A stretch of DNA of 64,000 nucleotides from Chitinophaga oryziterrae (GCF_009758125.1 NZ_WRXO01000008.1:1-64000), one strand, 5' to 3'; shown: positions 34,135 to 44,489, numbered from the stretch's first letter. Numbers and translations are program-made. The notes: generated from the sequence alone by a model not told the origin.

Positions 34135-34169
34135 ATTATTTAGCAACGCTCCTGCTGTTGCTAAATAAT
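34135..34169. repeat. 13-bp inverted repeat hairpin
   Basis: ATTATTTAGCAAC (34135-34147) pairs perfectly with 34157-34169, 9-base loop, no T-run. Function unknown; lies in the long gap upstream of the RHS locus. Confidence 0.6.
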
Positions 34170-34585
34170 AACGATAAGAATTATTGGAAGAAGTCCTGAA
34201 GTTGCTTCAGACCTTCTCGCTCCTGGAAAAATCATTTCTATAAACAATGTCTTTTTTAGAAGATACAGACAGGGATATGATTAACAACATGATAAAGGGT
34301 AAAACATTCATTTTCATAAAAACGGGAAGAAGAATGCTGAAGTTACACAGATATGTTGTTAAATCTTTGCCCAAGGGTTCAATATCTGTCCAGTAATAAA
34401 TTCAGGCGACATGAAAATACTTAACAAAACAATAAACTACATAAACAATATTTCCCGGAAAGTATCTCATTTTTCGAAAAACAATGTGAATTATCAATAG
34501 CGATATTATCAATGAATTAAGCCAATATTAATGATTGAATTATAACACGAACATGTAATAAGGCTCCTCATTTATTCATGATACT

Positions 34586-34615
34586 TTTGGTCCGTATTTG
34601 TTTAGGCTATCATTG
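34586..34615 (+). promoter_or_regulatory. Candidate RHS operon promoter
   Basis: TTTG (34586-34589), 18-base spacer, TATCATTG (34608-34615), one mismatch from TAnnTTTG, 80 bases before the first RHS gene. Weak but the best match in the region. Confidence 0.35.
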
Positions 34616-34695
34616 TTACTTACCCAAGTATTGTAATTACAACAAATGCATAGTTAGCCATTAACACATTGTTCAACTATTTTTCTGTACTCTGA

Positions 34696-37600
34696 ATGAA
34701 ACGTTTCCTCTACTTAGGAATGCTTTGCATATTGTTTGGCAGTTCCCATCATTTGTTTGCGCAGGTAGACCTCCCTACCGGAAGTGCGCAGGTCAATTTT
34801 CCTTTGTATAATTATAGTAATGGCGGCAAACTGGGGCTAAATGTTAGCCTGAATTATACCGGCGGGAATGGCATTAAAGTCACGGAGATCGCCTCCAACA
34901 CAGGTCTCGGCTGGGCCATACAGGCAGGTGGTATGATTAGCCGCTCCACCCGAGGTGAACCAGACGATCAGGTGGGCGGCACTCTCGACGGAGACAATAT
35001 CCCTACAGGCCGCCTGTACAGCAGCTATGCCAATACCGCCATGCCGGTAAAAGCAGGATGGATACCACTACAGGATTATTCCATTCCTTATTATCGCGGC
35101 GATGCCATGGTGATCGACGACAGAGAAGCAGACATACTTACTTACTCATTCAATGGCCGTCAGGGTAATTTTATGGTCGCGTACAATGGAGCTGTTATGG
35201 TGCTGGACAATTCAAAACTAAAAATTGAAGTAGTAAACGAAGACCTTAGCGCCAGCAACATACTGACCCGCTGGAGCAAATTCATCGTCACTGATGAAAG
35301 TGGCATCCGATACACCTTCAGTGAAAAAAATCTGGATCGTATCATCCTTTACGAAACCTCCGGACAAAAGAGATTTTACCTCAACCCTCCTCCTGCAAAC
35401 CTACAGACTTACGTCTGTAAACAGGTTTACAAAACAACCAATTATTCTGCCGTCAATAACTGGTATCTGAGTGAAATTTTCGATCCCCTCACCAACAAAA
35501 AAATCACCTTTACCTATGAAAATTATAATCTTGACTACATTACCGGCATTCAGGGCAGCTACAGCATTAATCCTATTGATGACCAGCAGGAAATAGTGGC
35601 ACAACGTATAGAGCCACACTATACCGGCATCGTGAAGCGGCTTACTACCATTGACCTGCCTGATAATAACCAGTTGACGTTCTCCTATTTTCCCAATGAA
35701 AGAGCTGATCTACCTGGAGATAAAGCCTTGTTCAACATCACCGTCAAAAAAGCAGGTTCCATCCAATATGGCTACATTTTCAATTATCAGTACTTTTCTC
35801 AGACCAACATCAGAGATTTTTACTACGGATTTACGCCCTCCGAAGCAGTCAACTCGAGGTTATGCCTGCTGTCATTCAATAAATTTGGCGTAGGTAATTA
35901 CCCGGATCAACAATACACGTTTACCTATAACACGGGTTCACTTGGCGTACCTGGTAGAAATACCCCTGCCTACGACCATTATGGGTATTATAACGGCAAT
36001 ACTACCTATGACTGGGGTACAGATGTTGGTATATATAAGAATGTACAAAACCTTTGCCTCTCCAACAACAGAGTGGTGATCGGCACTGTAAACATTATGG
36101 GCGCAGGTATACTGAAAAGTATAAAATATCCGACCGGTGGTACCATCAGCTATGAATATGAGGTGAATGACGCAAGTGACGGTACCTCCAACGTAAAAAC
36201 AGGCGGCCTGCGTGTAAAGAAAGTCACCACCAACGATGGCGTAGGTGCAAATCAGGACATCGTCAGAGAATATAAATATGTGCAGGAAGATGGCACCAGC
36301 TCCTCCGGCTGGGGTTATGAAGCACCAAGATATCTGGATACATCCAGAACTGTACTGGTCATTCCTACAAAAGGAAACTATGCTGCCGCCAATATGGCAT
36401 ATTCCATAGCAATACCCGCTGCTCAGACGCTTTCTAAAATTTGTGTTTTGAAATCAAATATGGTCAAAACAGTGGAATTCCCCAAAGGGAAAATAGATGC
36501 GGGTTTAGCCACTTCCCAGATCAACAGCCTTACCACATCGCTTATTACCTCTCTTGTCTTTATAGCGGCCAGCTATCTCGTAAGAGATGTGTTTAGCTCC
36601 GATCCCAGAACCACGATCCTGGACAACCAGGTTTACTATAGCGCACACCCTGCCAATCAGAATCCGCTGCCTATGCTTTACAACAGAGTGGAAGTGTTTG
36701 AAGGTACCAGCACTGACAATCTTGGAAAAACAGTGTATGAATTCACGTCAGACAAAGACTTTGCCATCAACTATCCTGTTCGTAACACCGTTTATGCATC
36801 CAGACAACGCTATATACCATCGTTGTATGGTTTATTGAAACGCCAGCTGGTGCTAAATAAGAATGGAGAACTGGTGGAAGACAAGTACAATAAATTCACT
36901 GCAGATATTAAAGAAGAAGGAGCTGGCAGTATTTTCGCTTCCACCGCCTATAGGGCAAACCAGATGTTGGTGACCAACGCCGCAGGCTATAATCTGAATT
37001 ATGACCGTATCAGTTTTGCTTCGGAAAAATATAGTCCCATTTCAGCAAACGTGATGCTGGCCTATACCATCGATAAAAAATATACCGGCAACAATTATCA
37101 GCTGAAAAGAACGGATTATGAATATGATCCCACCTATTATAATCTGAAAAAGGTCACAGTCCTCAATAGCTTCAATGAAAAAGAAGAAAAACGCTTTTAT
37201 TATCCAACCGATTATACAGCTACCGGTATTTTTAAGATAATGATAGATAATCATATCTACAACCTGCCTGTCGCCTCTGAAACCTGGATATACAAAGCCG
37301 GCACGGAAGAACAACTGGCAGGTGCTGAAATCAAAGACTATCAGCTACTCAGCTCCGGGCATATAAAGCCAGCAAAAGTATACCTGCTTTCTACCAATGC
37401 CCCTGTTCCTAAAAGTACCATTGGTGTCTTTAGCCCATCCACCCTTGTCAGGAACAGTACTTATTTCAAAGAAGCGGTGAACTATAGCTATAATACAGCC
37501 GGCTATCTGGCTACCACTTCTTCGCTGAACAGCCTTACATCCTATATCTATAATGATGACAATGAAGTGATCATTGCACAGGTAACCAATGCAGGTATAA

Positions 37601-38127
37601 CAGATATTGGCTACAGCAGTTTTGAAGCGGGTGCAAAAGGGACATGGACCGTCAACGCATCAGGAACAGCAGCTACCAGCGTAATCAATGCTACCTCCCC
37701 TTCAGGTCAGTATTGTCTGAGCATGCCTACAGTAACATCTGTGACCAAAACCGGGTTGGATGCCTCTAAAAAGTATCGCCTTACTTATTGGCAGAAAGAT
37801 GGCACCATCAACGTTTCCGGGGGGACGAAAACTGATGAAAAGACACTGCTGACCAGAAATGGCTGGACTTTGATGGCTATGACCATTACACAGGCTACAG
37901 GTATCACCATTACAGGTACAGGTCTCATGGATGAGTTAAGGCTTTATCCTTACCAATGTCAACTGGTATCATCCAGTTATGATTCACACTTCAATGTGAT
38001 CACTACCACCGCTCCGGATAATACCGCTATTTACTTTGAATACGATTTGTTAGGCAGGTTGAAGAATACCTATGACGCCGATCGCAATCTCGTAAAGTCA
38101 ACAGATTACAAATACGTACAACAGTAA
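34696..38127 (+). CDS. Secreted SpvB/RHS-like shell protein (first of an RHS pair)
   Basis: A 1143-residue exported protein (signal peptide MKRFLYLGMLCILFGSSHHLFAQ-type, cleavage after FAQ near residue 23). Its N-terminus VDLPTGSAQVNFPLYNY with GLGWAIQAGGMISRSTRG resembles the beta-rich start of SpvB/TcB-like and RHS proteins. Numerous tyrosine-rich strand pairs follow; a lectin-like beta-sandwich (about 970-1080, with SSFEAGAKGTW and MDELRLYPY) precedes a terminal YD repeat (FEYDLLGRLKNTYD). No toxin tip and no RHS core. It lies 9 bases before the second RHS gene, with which it presumably builds or delivers the toxin shell. Exact role is inferred. Confidence 0.75.
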   Translation: MKRFLYLGMLCILFGSSHHLFAQVDLPTGSAQVNFPLYNYSNGGKLGLNVSLNYTGGNGIKVTEIASNTGLGWAIQAGGMISRSTRGEPDDQVGGTLDGDNIPTGRLYSSYANTAMPVKAGWIPLQDYSIPYYRGDAMVIDDREADILTYSFNGRQGNFMVAYNGAVMVLDNSKLKIEVVNEDLSASNILTRWSKFIVTDESGIRYTFSEKNLDRIILYETSGQKRFYLNPPPANLQTYVCKQVYKTTNYSAVNNWYLSEIFDPLTNKKITFTYENYNLDYITGIQGSYSINPIDDQQEIVAQRIEPHYTGIVKRLTTIDLPDNNQLTFSYFPNERADLPGDKALFNITVKKAGSIQYGYIFNYQYFSQTNIRDFYYGFTPSEAVNSRLCLLSFNKFGVGNYPDQQYTFTYNTGSLGVPGRNTPAYDHYGYYNGNTTYDWGTDVGIYKNVQNLCLSNNRVVIGTVNIMGAGILKSIKYPTGGTISYEYEVNDASDGTSNVKTGGLRVKKVTTNDGVGANQDIVREYKYVQEDGTSSSGWGYEAPRYLDTSRTVLVIPTKGNYAAANMAYSIAIPAAQTLSKICVLKSNMVKTVEFPKGKIDAGLATSQINSLTTSLITSLVFIAASYLVRDVFSSDPRTTILDNQVYYSAHPANQNPLPMLYNRVEVFEGTSTDNLGKTVYEFTSDKDFAINYPVRNTVYASRQRYIPSLYGLLKRQLVLNKNGELVEDKYNKFTADIKEEGAGSIFASTAYRANQMLVTNAAGYNLNYDRISFASEKYSPISANVMLAYTIDKKYTGNNYQLKRTDYEYDPTYYNLKKVTVLNSFNEKEEKRFYYPTDYTATGIFKIMIDNHIYNLPVASETWIYKAGTEEQLAGAEIKDYQLLSSGHIKPAKVYLLSTNAPVPKSTIGVFSPSTLVRNSTYFKEAVNYSYNTAGYLATTSSLNSLTSYIYNDDNEVIIAQVTNAGITDIGYSSFEAGAKGTWTVNASGTAATSVINATSPSGQYCLSMPTVTSVTKTGLDASKKYRLTYWQKDGTINVSGGTKTDEKTLLTRNGWTLMAMTITQATGITITGTGLMDELRLYPYQCQLVSSSYDSHFNVITTTAPDNTAIYFEYDLLGRLKNTYDADRNLVKSTDYKYVQQ

Positions 38128-38136
38128 ACCACTACC

Positions 38137-41100
38137 ATGAAATCATTTTATAAATATACAGGGTACCTGTTGCTGCTGCTACTTCTTTTCCCCAGCATAA
38201 AGACTCATGCTCAATGTGTGACCGACTTCCCCGTTACTGTTGGTACAGTAAGCAGCTATGAATTTAATGGCTCCTCTATTGCCACGAATATAACGTGGTC
38301 TGTATCAGGCATAGGCTCCATCATCGGTGACAAAAACAAAAGTGATTGTGATGTCCAATGGAACCAGATTGGAACAGGTACCATATCTGTTCAATGGTAT
38401 GAAAGCGGACAACAGATGAACCAATGCTGGACCAGGTCCGTAGTTGCTGAAATGCTGGGCGGTACCATCACTTCATCAGTTACATCGTTCCCCCTCAATC
38501 AAGTTTTTTCCTATACAGTACTCACAAGTACAGCAGGAGCATCCGGTGGTATAGGACAAGACTATAGAGTTCCTTATACCTATCAGTGGTGGGAATCAAC
38601 GGATGGTAACAACTGGACAAAGGTAATTGGAGCTGTAGGAATAAACTGTTCCGGCAGCATGTTGTTCGACAAGACAATGTACTTCAGAAGGAACGTATTC
38701 GATGGATATAATTTTGCTTTCTCGAATGTAATAACCATTACCCTGGCTAATGATCTGAAAGGTGGCATCATCTCCGCTGCACAAAAGATTCTCCCGGGTG
38801 CTACTCCAGCAAAACTCGTTAACACTACTTCACCGGCAGGTGGCAATGGCGCCTTTGCTTATCAGTGGGAATCTACCACAGATGAGGATACATGGACAGC
38901 CATCAGTGGAGCTACAGCAGCAGATTATCAATCAGCAGGGTTGTCAAAAACCACATGGTTCAGAAGAAAAGTTACTTCCTCTGGACAAACGGTAAATACC
39001 AACACCGTCCAGATTCTTGTGAAGTCCGCCATTACAACTAATATCCCGGACGGTTCCCTACCTCAGTCTACACAAACCAAAGTAAGCCCTCCAAACTATT
39101 CAACGCTAAATACCAGTCTGCTGAACACCATCACCTCTTATAATATTCTTAAACCTGGTGTCACGGCCGCATCTCAGATCACGTCCCTGACCAGTCAGAG
39201 GGATATTAGAACCACCACAGAATACATTGATGGCTTAAGAAGAGTATTGGAAACCGTACAACAGAATACCGGCGCAACCTCTCAGGATGCCGTTGCCATT
39301 AGTCAGTTTGACCAATATGGCAGACAAACCATTCAGCACCTTCCCTACTTGGCCACTACCAATACCACCAATAAAGGGACATTCAGAACTGATATCAACA
39401 CGGCACAACCTGCCTTTTTCAATACGATCACTCAGAATAAAGAAGACTTCTTCTATCAGCAAATGTTGCCAGAAGCTGCTCCCATAGCACGTTCTTCAAG
39501 AAGCATGGAGGCCGGCAAAAGCTATGGAGGCAATAATGTAGGCGACAGACAATCTGAGCGTACCAATACTGCCGCAGATCATGTGCGCTTATGGAGAATT
39601 GGCAATGCCATCACAGATTACCCTGTCAGCAATGTAGAATACGATGCCAATACTTTAACCGTTACTGTCACTACTGACAGTGATGGATTTAATACGTATC
39701 AGTACCTTGACAATGACGGGAAAGTAGTAATGACTGCCCGTCAGGGGCCCACTCCCCTTTATACAGACGAGCTCAGGACTTACTTTGTATATGATGATTT
39801 TGGGAATATCCGCTACGTCATTCCTCCACTCGCAACTAAAGACTGGTGGTCTAAAACGGTATGGGACTTTGGCAGCACCGATGTAACGAAAGCGGCCTTA
39901 AAAGCACTGGCCTTTAAATATTACTATGATGCCAAAGGCCGTATCATCAATATGGAAAAAGCAGGTATAGACAATACCTATTCTTTTGTCTACGACAACC
40001 GTAACCGCCTCGTACTGGTACAGGATGCCACATTGAAAGGCCGTAACAAAGGCGAATGGTACCTGTATCTCTATGATAACATGGACCGCCAGACCATGAC
40101 GGCCCTTTATACGAATACTACTGCTACCAGAGAATCGCTGCAAACCTCCATGGACCAGGCGCCTGCCACAGGTATCGTGTCTGTCTCCACTCCCCTTACT
40201 GCTGATCTTTTGGTTTATAACAACGAACATACACCAACGTATGTAGCCGGTAATTCGATTACTCTTATGCCCGGATTTGATACAGATGCGGGTGAGGAAA
40301 CTACCTTATCGATTAATACAACCAACAACATCGTTACAGAAAACTTAACGGTCAGTAACCCTTTGCCGGGACTGACCGGATATACGCCACTGGTGCTCTA
40401 TTACTATGATGATTATACATGGGATGGAGCGCAGAGCTTTGACAAAAACTATACACTTAATGCAGGAAGTAATCCTTACGCACAAACGGTAAGCACCCCC
40501 TCGCAAAACATCTATGGCAAACTGACCGGTTACAAAAAGATCATCTCCGGTACTAACAATTGGATCAAGGGTACCCTTTACTATGATGAAAAAGGTCGTA
40601 CCGTACAGCAGTTGGAAACTAACCTCAAAGGAGGCACAGACGCTACTACTAACCAGTACGACTTTCAGGGCAATCTGCTCTCCACCTTCAGCAGGATCAC
40701 CAACCCTCAGAGCACCACTGATCCGGTTATCTATGTGCAGGAACGAATGGAATACGATGGCAATGGCAATATGCTGCAACAATATCATTCTATCAGCACC
40801 AGTCTTACACCCACATCAAAGCTCATTCATGAAATGACTTATGATGACCTGAACCGGGTTAAGACTATGAAAATAGGCCCCTCACTGGAAACTCTCACCT
40901 TCGACTATGACCTGTACGACCGCGTCACCGGTGTCAATACAGCCTATGCCAATGACAAGTCTGCCGGCAATTACTTCGGCATGCAGCTCTTCTACAATAG
41001 TGGCTTCTCCGGCAAAAAGCTGGATGGTAACCTGTCCGGTACTATCTGGCGCCGTAAAGGAAATGCAGATGTAGCACACGCTTATGGGTATACGTATGAC

Positions 41101-43563
41101 GCTCATAACAGACTGGTAAAAGCCGATTATTCACAAAAAGCCAGCAACTGGACCAATAGTGACGAAGACTACACTGTGGCCGTATCTCAATACGATGAGA
41201 ATGGTAACCTGGTGAAAATGAAACAGGAGGGTATGCTGGCAGGTAAAGCAAAAGCTACAATCGATGATCTCACTTATGAATACCTGGCCAGCAGCAACAG
41301 ATTAAATGGTGTCACTGATCCACAGGGTGATAAGCAGGTAGGTGACTTTAAGAACTATAGTGGCAGGGCAGCAGGCAGTATAGACTACACCTATGATACA
41401 GAAGGTAACATCACCGGCGATAAAAACCGTGGTATTACATTCACCTATGATTATCTGCTGGGCAAGCCACAGAAAATCACATTCAACGCTAATGCCAATA
41501 AGTACATCACCTATACCAACGATATCACCGGCAATCTGCTGGAAAGAACGGTAAAGAATGAAAGTACTACCAATACATATACCTATATCAATGGCGCCAT
41601 GTACAAGGACAATGTGCTGCAATATGTATTGTTCGATGATGGCCGTGTACGAAAAACGGCCAACAATACCTTTGTATATGATTACTTCCTGACAGATCAA
41701 CTGGATAATACCCGCACCGTTATCACAGAAGAAACAAATATATACGGGTATAAGGCTACACATGAAGATAACCCTAACCCTGTCCCACCCGTGCCGGAAC
41801 GCCAGCTGTTCAGCTTCCCAACACAGGTTGATGATATTCCTGCTGGCAATAAGTTTTATGACTATAATAGTACAACGAATCGGAAGTTTATAAAGCTGAA
41901 TTATAATGATCCCAATCGCAGAGTGGGTACAGGCAAGGTATTAAAGGTGATGGCCGGAGATCATGTGGACATGGGTGTACTTTCTTATTATGCAGCTAAT
42001 TCCGATGCTAATAATACAGTTAACCAACCTGTGACAGACATCCTGAACCAGCTAGTAAATCTATTATTAGGTCCAGCCAGTGTTGTGGGCAACGGCAAAG
42101 GGAATCTGCTGCAAGGTGCTAATGGTGCTATTCTGAACCAGCAGGACTTCAATACCTTCATTCAACAAAACCAAAATAATAACCCACCTTCCACCACCCC
42201 GAAAGCTTATCTCAACTATGCCTTATTTGATGATAACTTCATGATGGTGACTGGTGGTACGCTCAGGGTTAATACACCAGGAGATGTAGTGCCACTGGTT
42301 ACCCAGCTGGATATCAGCAAAAACGGGTTCCTCTATGTGTATGTAAGCAACGAAAGTAACAGCGATGTATATTTTGATGATCTGACTATCAAGCATACGA
42401 CAGGACACCTCTTACAGGAAGACAGCTATTATCCGTTCGGACTGGAAATACAAGCCCTGAGCAGTGCTGCCTTGAACCGCCCGCAGCATAATTATCTGTT
42501 CAATGGTATGGAGAAAATCAATGATCTGGACCTGCAGCTGTATCAGGCCTTTTATCGCACCTTTGACCCACAAACGGGCAGATGGGTGCAGATAGACCCT
42601 AAATCAGAACAATTCAACTCGATCTCTGGATATGCCAATAATTTCAATAATCCGGTTAACTTTACTGACCCATATGGAGATGCACCTTTAGGTACGGACC
42701 CTCCATGGTGGATGCAGTTCTTTCAGGGATTTGGTACTAATGGGAATTCACCCATTATGCTGAGTACGTTCAATGTAGTGGCTACTAATGCAGTTAGGGC
42801 CAGCGCTGCCGATCAGGTCATGACATTCGTGACAAATGACTACTACGACATCGAACGGAAAAAACAGTTATATGCACAAATGTACTGGAAGAAGAGAATG
42901 GAAGCGTATGCTGCGGCCAAACAGGCGCAGCAGCGGAAGTTCTTTGCAGTGGTACAACAGATCAATAAGATAAATAACATACAGCCTCCTACAAATGTTA
43001 ATATCGGCACCATCAGTGAGTATGTACCTGACTGGAAAGACAAATGGTCTGAAAGTGATAACTTCTTTGCAGAAGCCACCTATGAGCCTGTGGATAATGG
43101 ATGGGTACTCAGTCAGAGCCTGCTACCCTTCCTGAGCATGAATGGCGTGACCCACATCAATGGGGAGATTGCCAACAACAATGATAAGGTCGGAAGCTTA
43201 GTGGGCACGACCACTACAGTGCTGAGTGATCATGTGGGAGGTTTGGTTTTTAAGGGCTTGGCCGTACCATTAATAGGAAGGTTGGGGGCTGCTGCAGAGA
43301 GAAGAGGATTGTGGAAACTGACGGAAGAAGGGGCTATAGCAGTCAAGACGCATGGCCGTTTTGGAAAATTTTATAAGAGTGCTTCGGATGGATTGTGGTG
43401 GTCAGTGGACAACGCAGAACACGGAGGCAGTAAATTTAAAGTTTTCAAAGAAACTGCTAAAGGTTTGGAATGGATCGCAGATGCAGATGAATATGGCGAC
43501 TTCATTATTGGCAAACACAAAGGTGAAACCGGGAAATTAATAGAATGGAGCAAATTGCGTTAA
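38137..43563 (+). CDS. RHS repeat protein with DUF6443 and C-terminal polymorphic toxin tip
   Basis: An 1808-residue exported protein: signal peptide (YLLLLLLFPSIKTHAQ), Ig-like/SprB-type modules (about 25-300), DUF6443 (about 335-480, REYIDGLRR-like TTEYIDGLRRVLETVQQ), many YD repeats, and the RHS-associated core (about 1430-1512: YYPFGLE, NGMEK, YRTFDPQTGRWVQIDP, NPVNFTDPYGD). After DPYGD comes a variable tip of about 296 residues. Its last 95 residues (GRFGKFY, HGGSKFKVFK, GLEWIADADEYGDFI, GKHKGETGK) resemble small RNase-type toxin ends; Ntox21/BECR is my best guess. An immunity gene follows after one base. In known RHS proteins the shell encloses and releases such a tip. Confidence 0.85.
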   Translation: MKSFYKYTGYLLLLLLLFPSIKTHAQCVTDFPVTVGTVSSYEFNGSSIATNITWSVSGIGSIIGDKNKSDCDVQWNQIGTGTISVQWYESGQQMNQCWTRSVVAEMLGGTITSSVTSFPLNQVFSYTVLTSTAGASGGIGQDYRVPYTYQWWESTDGNNWTKVIGAVGINCSGSMLFDKTMYFRRNVFDGYNFAFSNVITITLANDLKGGIISAAQKILPGATPAKLVNTTSPAGGNGAFAYQWESTTDEDTWTAISGATAADYQSAGLSKTTWFRRKVTSSGQTVNTNTVQILVKSAITTNIPDGSLPQSTQTKVSPPNYSTLNTSLLNTITSYNILKPGVTAASQITSLTSQRDIRTTTEYIDGLRRVLETVQQNTGATSQDAVAISQFDQYGRQTIQHLPYLATTNTTNKGTFRTDINTAQPAFFNTITQNKEDFFYQQMLPEAAPIARSSRSMEAGKSYGGNNVGDRQSERTNTAADHVRLWRIGNAITDYPVSNVEYDANTLTVTVTTDSDGFNTYQYLDNDGKVVMTARQGPTPLYTDELRTYFVYDDFGNIRYVIPPLATKDWWSKTVWDFGSTDVTKAALKALAFKYYYDAKGRIINMEKAGIDNTYSFVYDNRNRLVLVQDATLKGRNKGEWYLYLYDNMDRQTMTALYTNTTATRESLQTSMDQAPATGIVSVSTPLTADLLVYNNEHTPTYVAGNSITLMPGFDTDAGEETTLSINTTNNIVTENLTVSNPLPGLTGYTPLVLYYYDDYTWDGAQSFDKNYTLNAGSNPYAQTVSTPSQNIYGKLTGYKKIISGTNNWIKGTLYYDEKGRTVQQLETNLKGGTDATTNQYDFQGNLLSTFSRITNPQSTTDPVIYVQERMEYDGNGNMLQQYHSISTSLTPTSKLIHEMTYDDLNRVKTMKIGPSLETLTFDYDLYDRVTGVNTAYANDKSAGNYFGMQLFYNSGFSGKKLDGNLSGTIWRRKGNADVAHAYGYTYDAHNRLVKADYSQKASNWTNSDEDYTVAVSQYDENGNLVKMKQEGMLAGKAKATIDDLTYEYLASSNRLNGVTDPQGDKQVGDFKNYSGRAAGSIDYTYDTEGNITGDKNRGITFTYDYLLGKPQKITFNANANKYITYTNDITGNLLERTVKNESTTNTYTYINGAMYKDNVLQYVLFDDGRVRKTANNTFVYDYFLTDQLDNTRTVITEETNIYGYKATHEDNPNPVPPVPERQLFSFPTQVDDIPAGNKFYDYNSTTNRKFIKLNYNDPNRRVGTGKVLKVMAGDHVDMGVLSYYAANSDANNTVNQPVTDILNQLVNLLLGPASVVGNGKGNLLQGANGAILNQQDFNTFIQQNQNNNPPSTTPKAYLNYALFDDNFMMVTGGTLRVNTPGDVVPLVTQLDISKNGFLYVYVSNESNSDVYFDDLTIKHTTGHLLQEDSYYPFGLEIQALSSAALNRPQHNYLFNGMEKINDLDLQLYQAFYRTFDPQTGRWVQIDPKSEQFNSISGYANNFNNPVNFTDPYGDAPLGTDPPWWMQFFQGFGTNGNSPIMLSTFNVVATNAVRASAADQVMTFVTNDYYDIERKKQLYAQMYWKKRMEAYAAAKQAQQRKFFAVVQQINKINNIQPPTNVNIGTISEYVPDWKDKWSESDNFFAEATYEPVDNGWVLSQSLLPFLSMNGVTHINGEIANNNDKVGSLVGTTTTVLSDHVGGLVFKGLAVPLIGRLGAAAERRGLWKLTEEGAIAVKTHGRFGKFYKSASDGLWWSVDNAEHGGSKFKVFKETAKGLEWIADADEYGDFIIGKHKGETGKLIEWSKLR

Positions 43564-43564
43564 T

Positions 43565-44116
43565 ATGGTGATTATTCAGTTATTATCTCAAATAGATTTC
43601 CCCTTGTCATGGGCAAATCTGGAACGTTATTCGGATAGCAAAGCCTTCCGGAAAGAAATTTATACACACGCTGAAGGCAAAGAACTGGAAGAACTGGCGA
43701 TGCTGTTCCATCACCTCTTTGCCCCGTTGAAAGACAGGATCAATATTTATGATTCCTCATGGTGGGACCTCTGTCTGGGTACATGGGATATGGAAAAGGA
43801 CTATTATGATTATTCTCCGGAAGGCAAATCTCCTGAAACAGCTGCTTATCTGACAATGCTGACAGATGCAGCCATTCCACCGGAGTATTCCGGTTGTGTA
43901 CAATGCCTGCATTGGGATGAATTTTTAACCATCATCCTCCGCTGTATTGTCAGCCATGCAGCACCTTACAGTCCTATCTTTTATAGTGAAGCCGATCAGC
44001 TATTCTTCTATTTTCATCATACGGGTAGCATTGGCTTGTATTATGAAAAGGAGTCAGAGGTGGTGAAAGGGATTTTGGATAGAGCAGCAGAGCAATACGA
44101 AATAGTATCACGCTAA
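43565..44116 (+). CDS. Putative immunity protein for the RHS toxin
   Basis: A 183-residue soluble acidic protein without signal peptide or known motif. It starts one base after the stop codon of the toxin gene (TAA-T-ATG), a spacing typical of toxin-immunity pairs, and is followed at once by a strong terminator. Trp- and Tyr-rich segments (SSWWDLCLGTWDMEKDYYDY) suit a protein-binding surface. No family is recognised, so the immunity role rests on position alone. Confidence 0.65.
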   Translation: MVIIQLLSQIDFPLSWANLERYSDSKAFRKEIYTHAEGKELEELAMLFHHLFAPLKDRINIYDSSWWDLCLGTWDMEKDYYDYSPEGKSPETAAYLTMLTDAAIPPEYSGCVQCLHWDEFLTIILRCIVSHAAPYSPIFYSEADQLFFYFHHTGSIGLYYEKESEVVKGILDRAAEQYEIVSR

Positions 44117-44117
44117 T

Positions 44118-44168
44118 ATTAAAATAGAAATTCCCCCAACATACTGTCAGGGGAATTTCTATTTTAAT
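44118..44168 (+). terminator. Terminator of the RHS operon
   Basis: Perfect 19-bp stem (44118-44136 with 44150-44168), 13-base loop, ending CTATTTTAAT, directly after the immunity gene stop. Confidence 0.85.
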
Positions 44169-44345
44169 CCAGTATTTCCATCAGTTTATTTTCCAATGCC
44201 TCCCCTTGGGTATTTTGCTATCATTCTACCCTAAGGCGTCTCCTTATTCCCATTCACATCCGTCTGGGTAAAATCCACCTTGCCTATCTTTTATTTAGCA
44301 TTGGCCACGCTTGTGTAAAACCATTTATTCCCCCCGATATATCCT
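44164..44345 (-). pseudogene. Stop-interrupted gene remnant behind the RHS operon
   Basis: On the minus strand one frame reads KGYIGGNKWFYTSVANAK, stop, KIGKVDFTQTDVNGNKETP, stop, GRMIAK; a neighbouring frame then gives TQGEALENKLMEILD and a stop. Together they read like one protein end carrying two nonsense changes and a frameshift. Family not recognised. Its 5' part merges with the direct repeat at 44336. Being convergent with an RHS immunity gene, it could be a discarded effector or immunity cassette, but that is inference. Confidence 0.5.
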
Positions 44346-44489
44346 TTCAAAATCTTTCTCCCAAAAGTTCGACAGTTGTCCGGTCCGCGGTACGAGAATT
44401 ATAAAGCCTTGTAAATGAAAATTTACGAGGCTTTTTGTTTTAATCTCCAAATAGATAAATCGAACCTAGGGTTTTTACAATATCCAATT
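44336..44489. repeat. Direct repeat, copy A, flanking the ATPase island
   Basis: About 150 bases, roughly 80-85 percent identical by eye to 46628-46778 in the same orientation. Shared blocks: AGTTCGACA, TGTCCGG, ATTATAA, the hairpin GCCTTGTAAAT-GAAA-ATTTACGAGGC with T-run (44405-44435), GATAAATCGAACCT and TTTTTACAATAT. The first part (GTTCGAC ... CCGCGGTAC) resembles a degenerate tRNA 3' end followed by a terminator. Confidence 0.7.

Noticed and set aside
41302..41763. 153-codon minus-strand frame inside the second RHS gene
   Set aside because: Antisense shadow of YD repeats; no motif and no start context, while the RHS frame is continuous.
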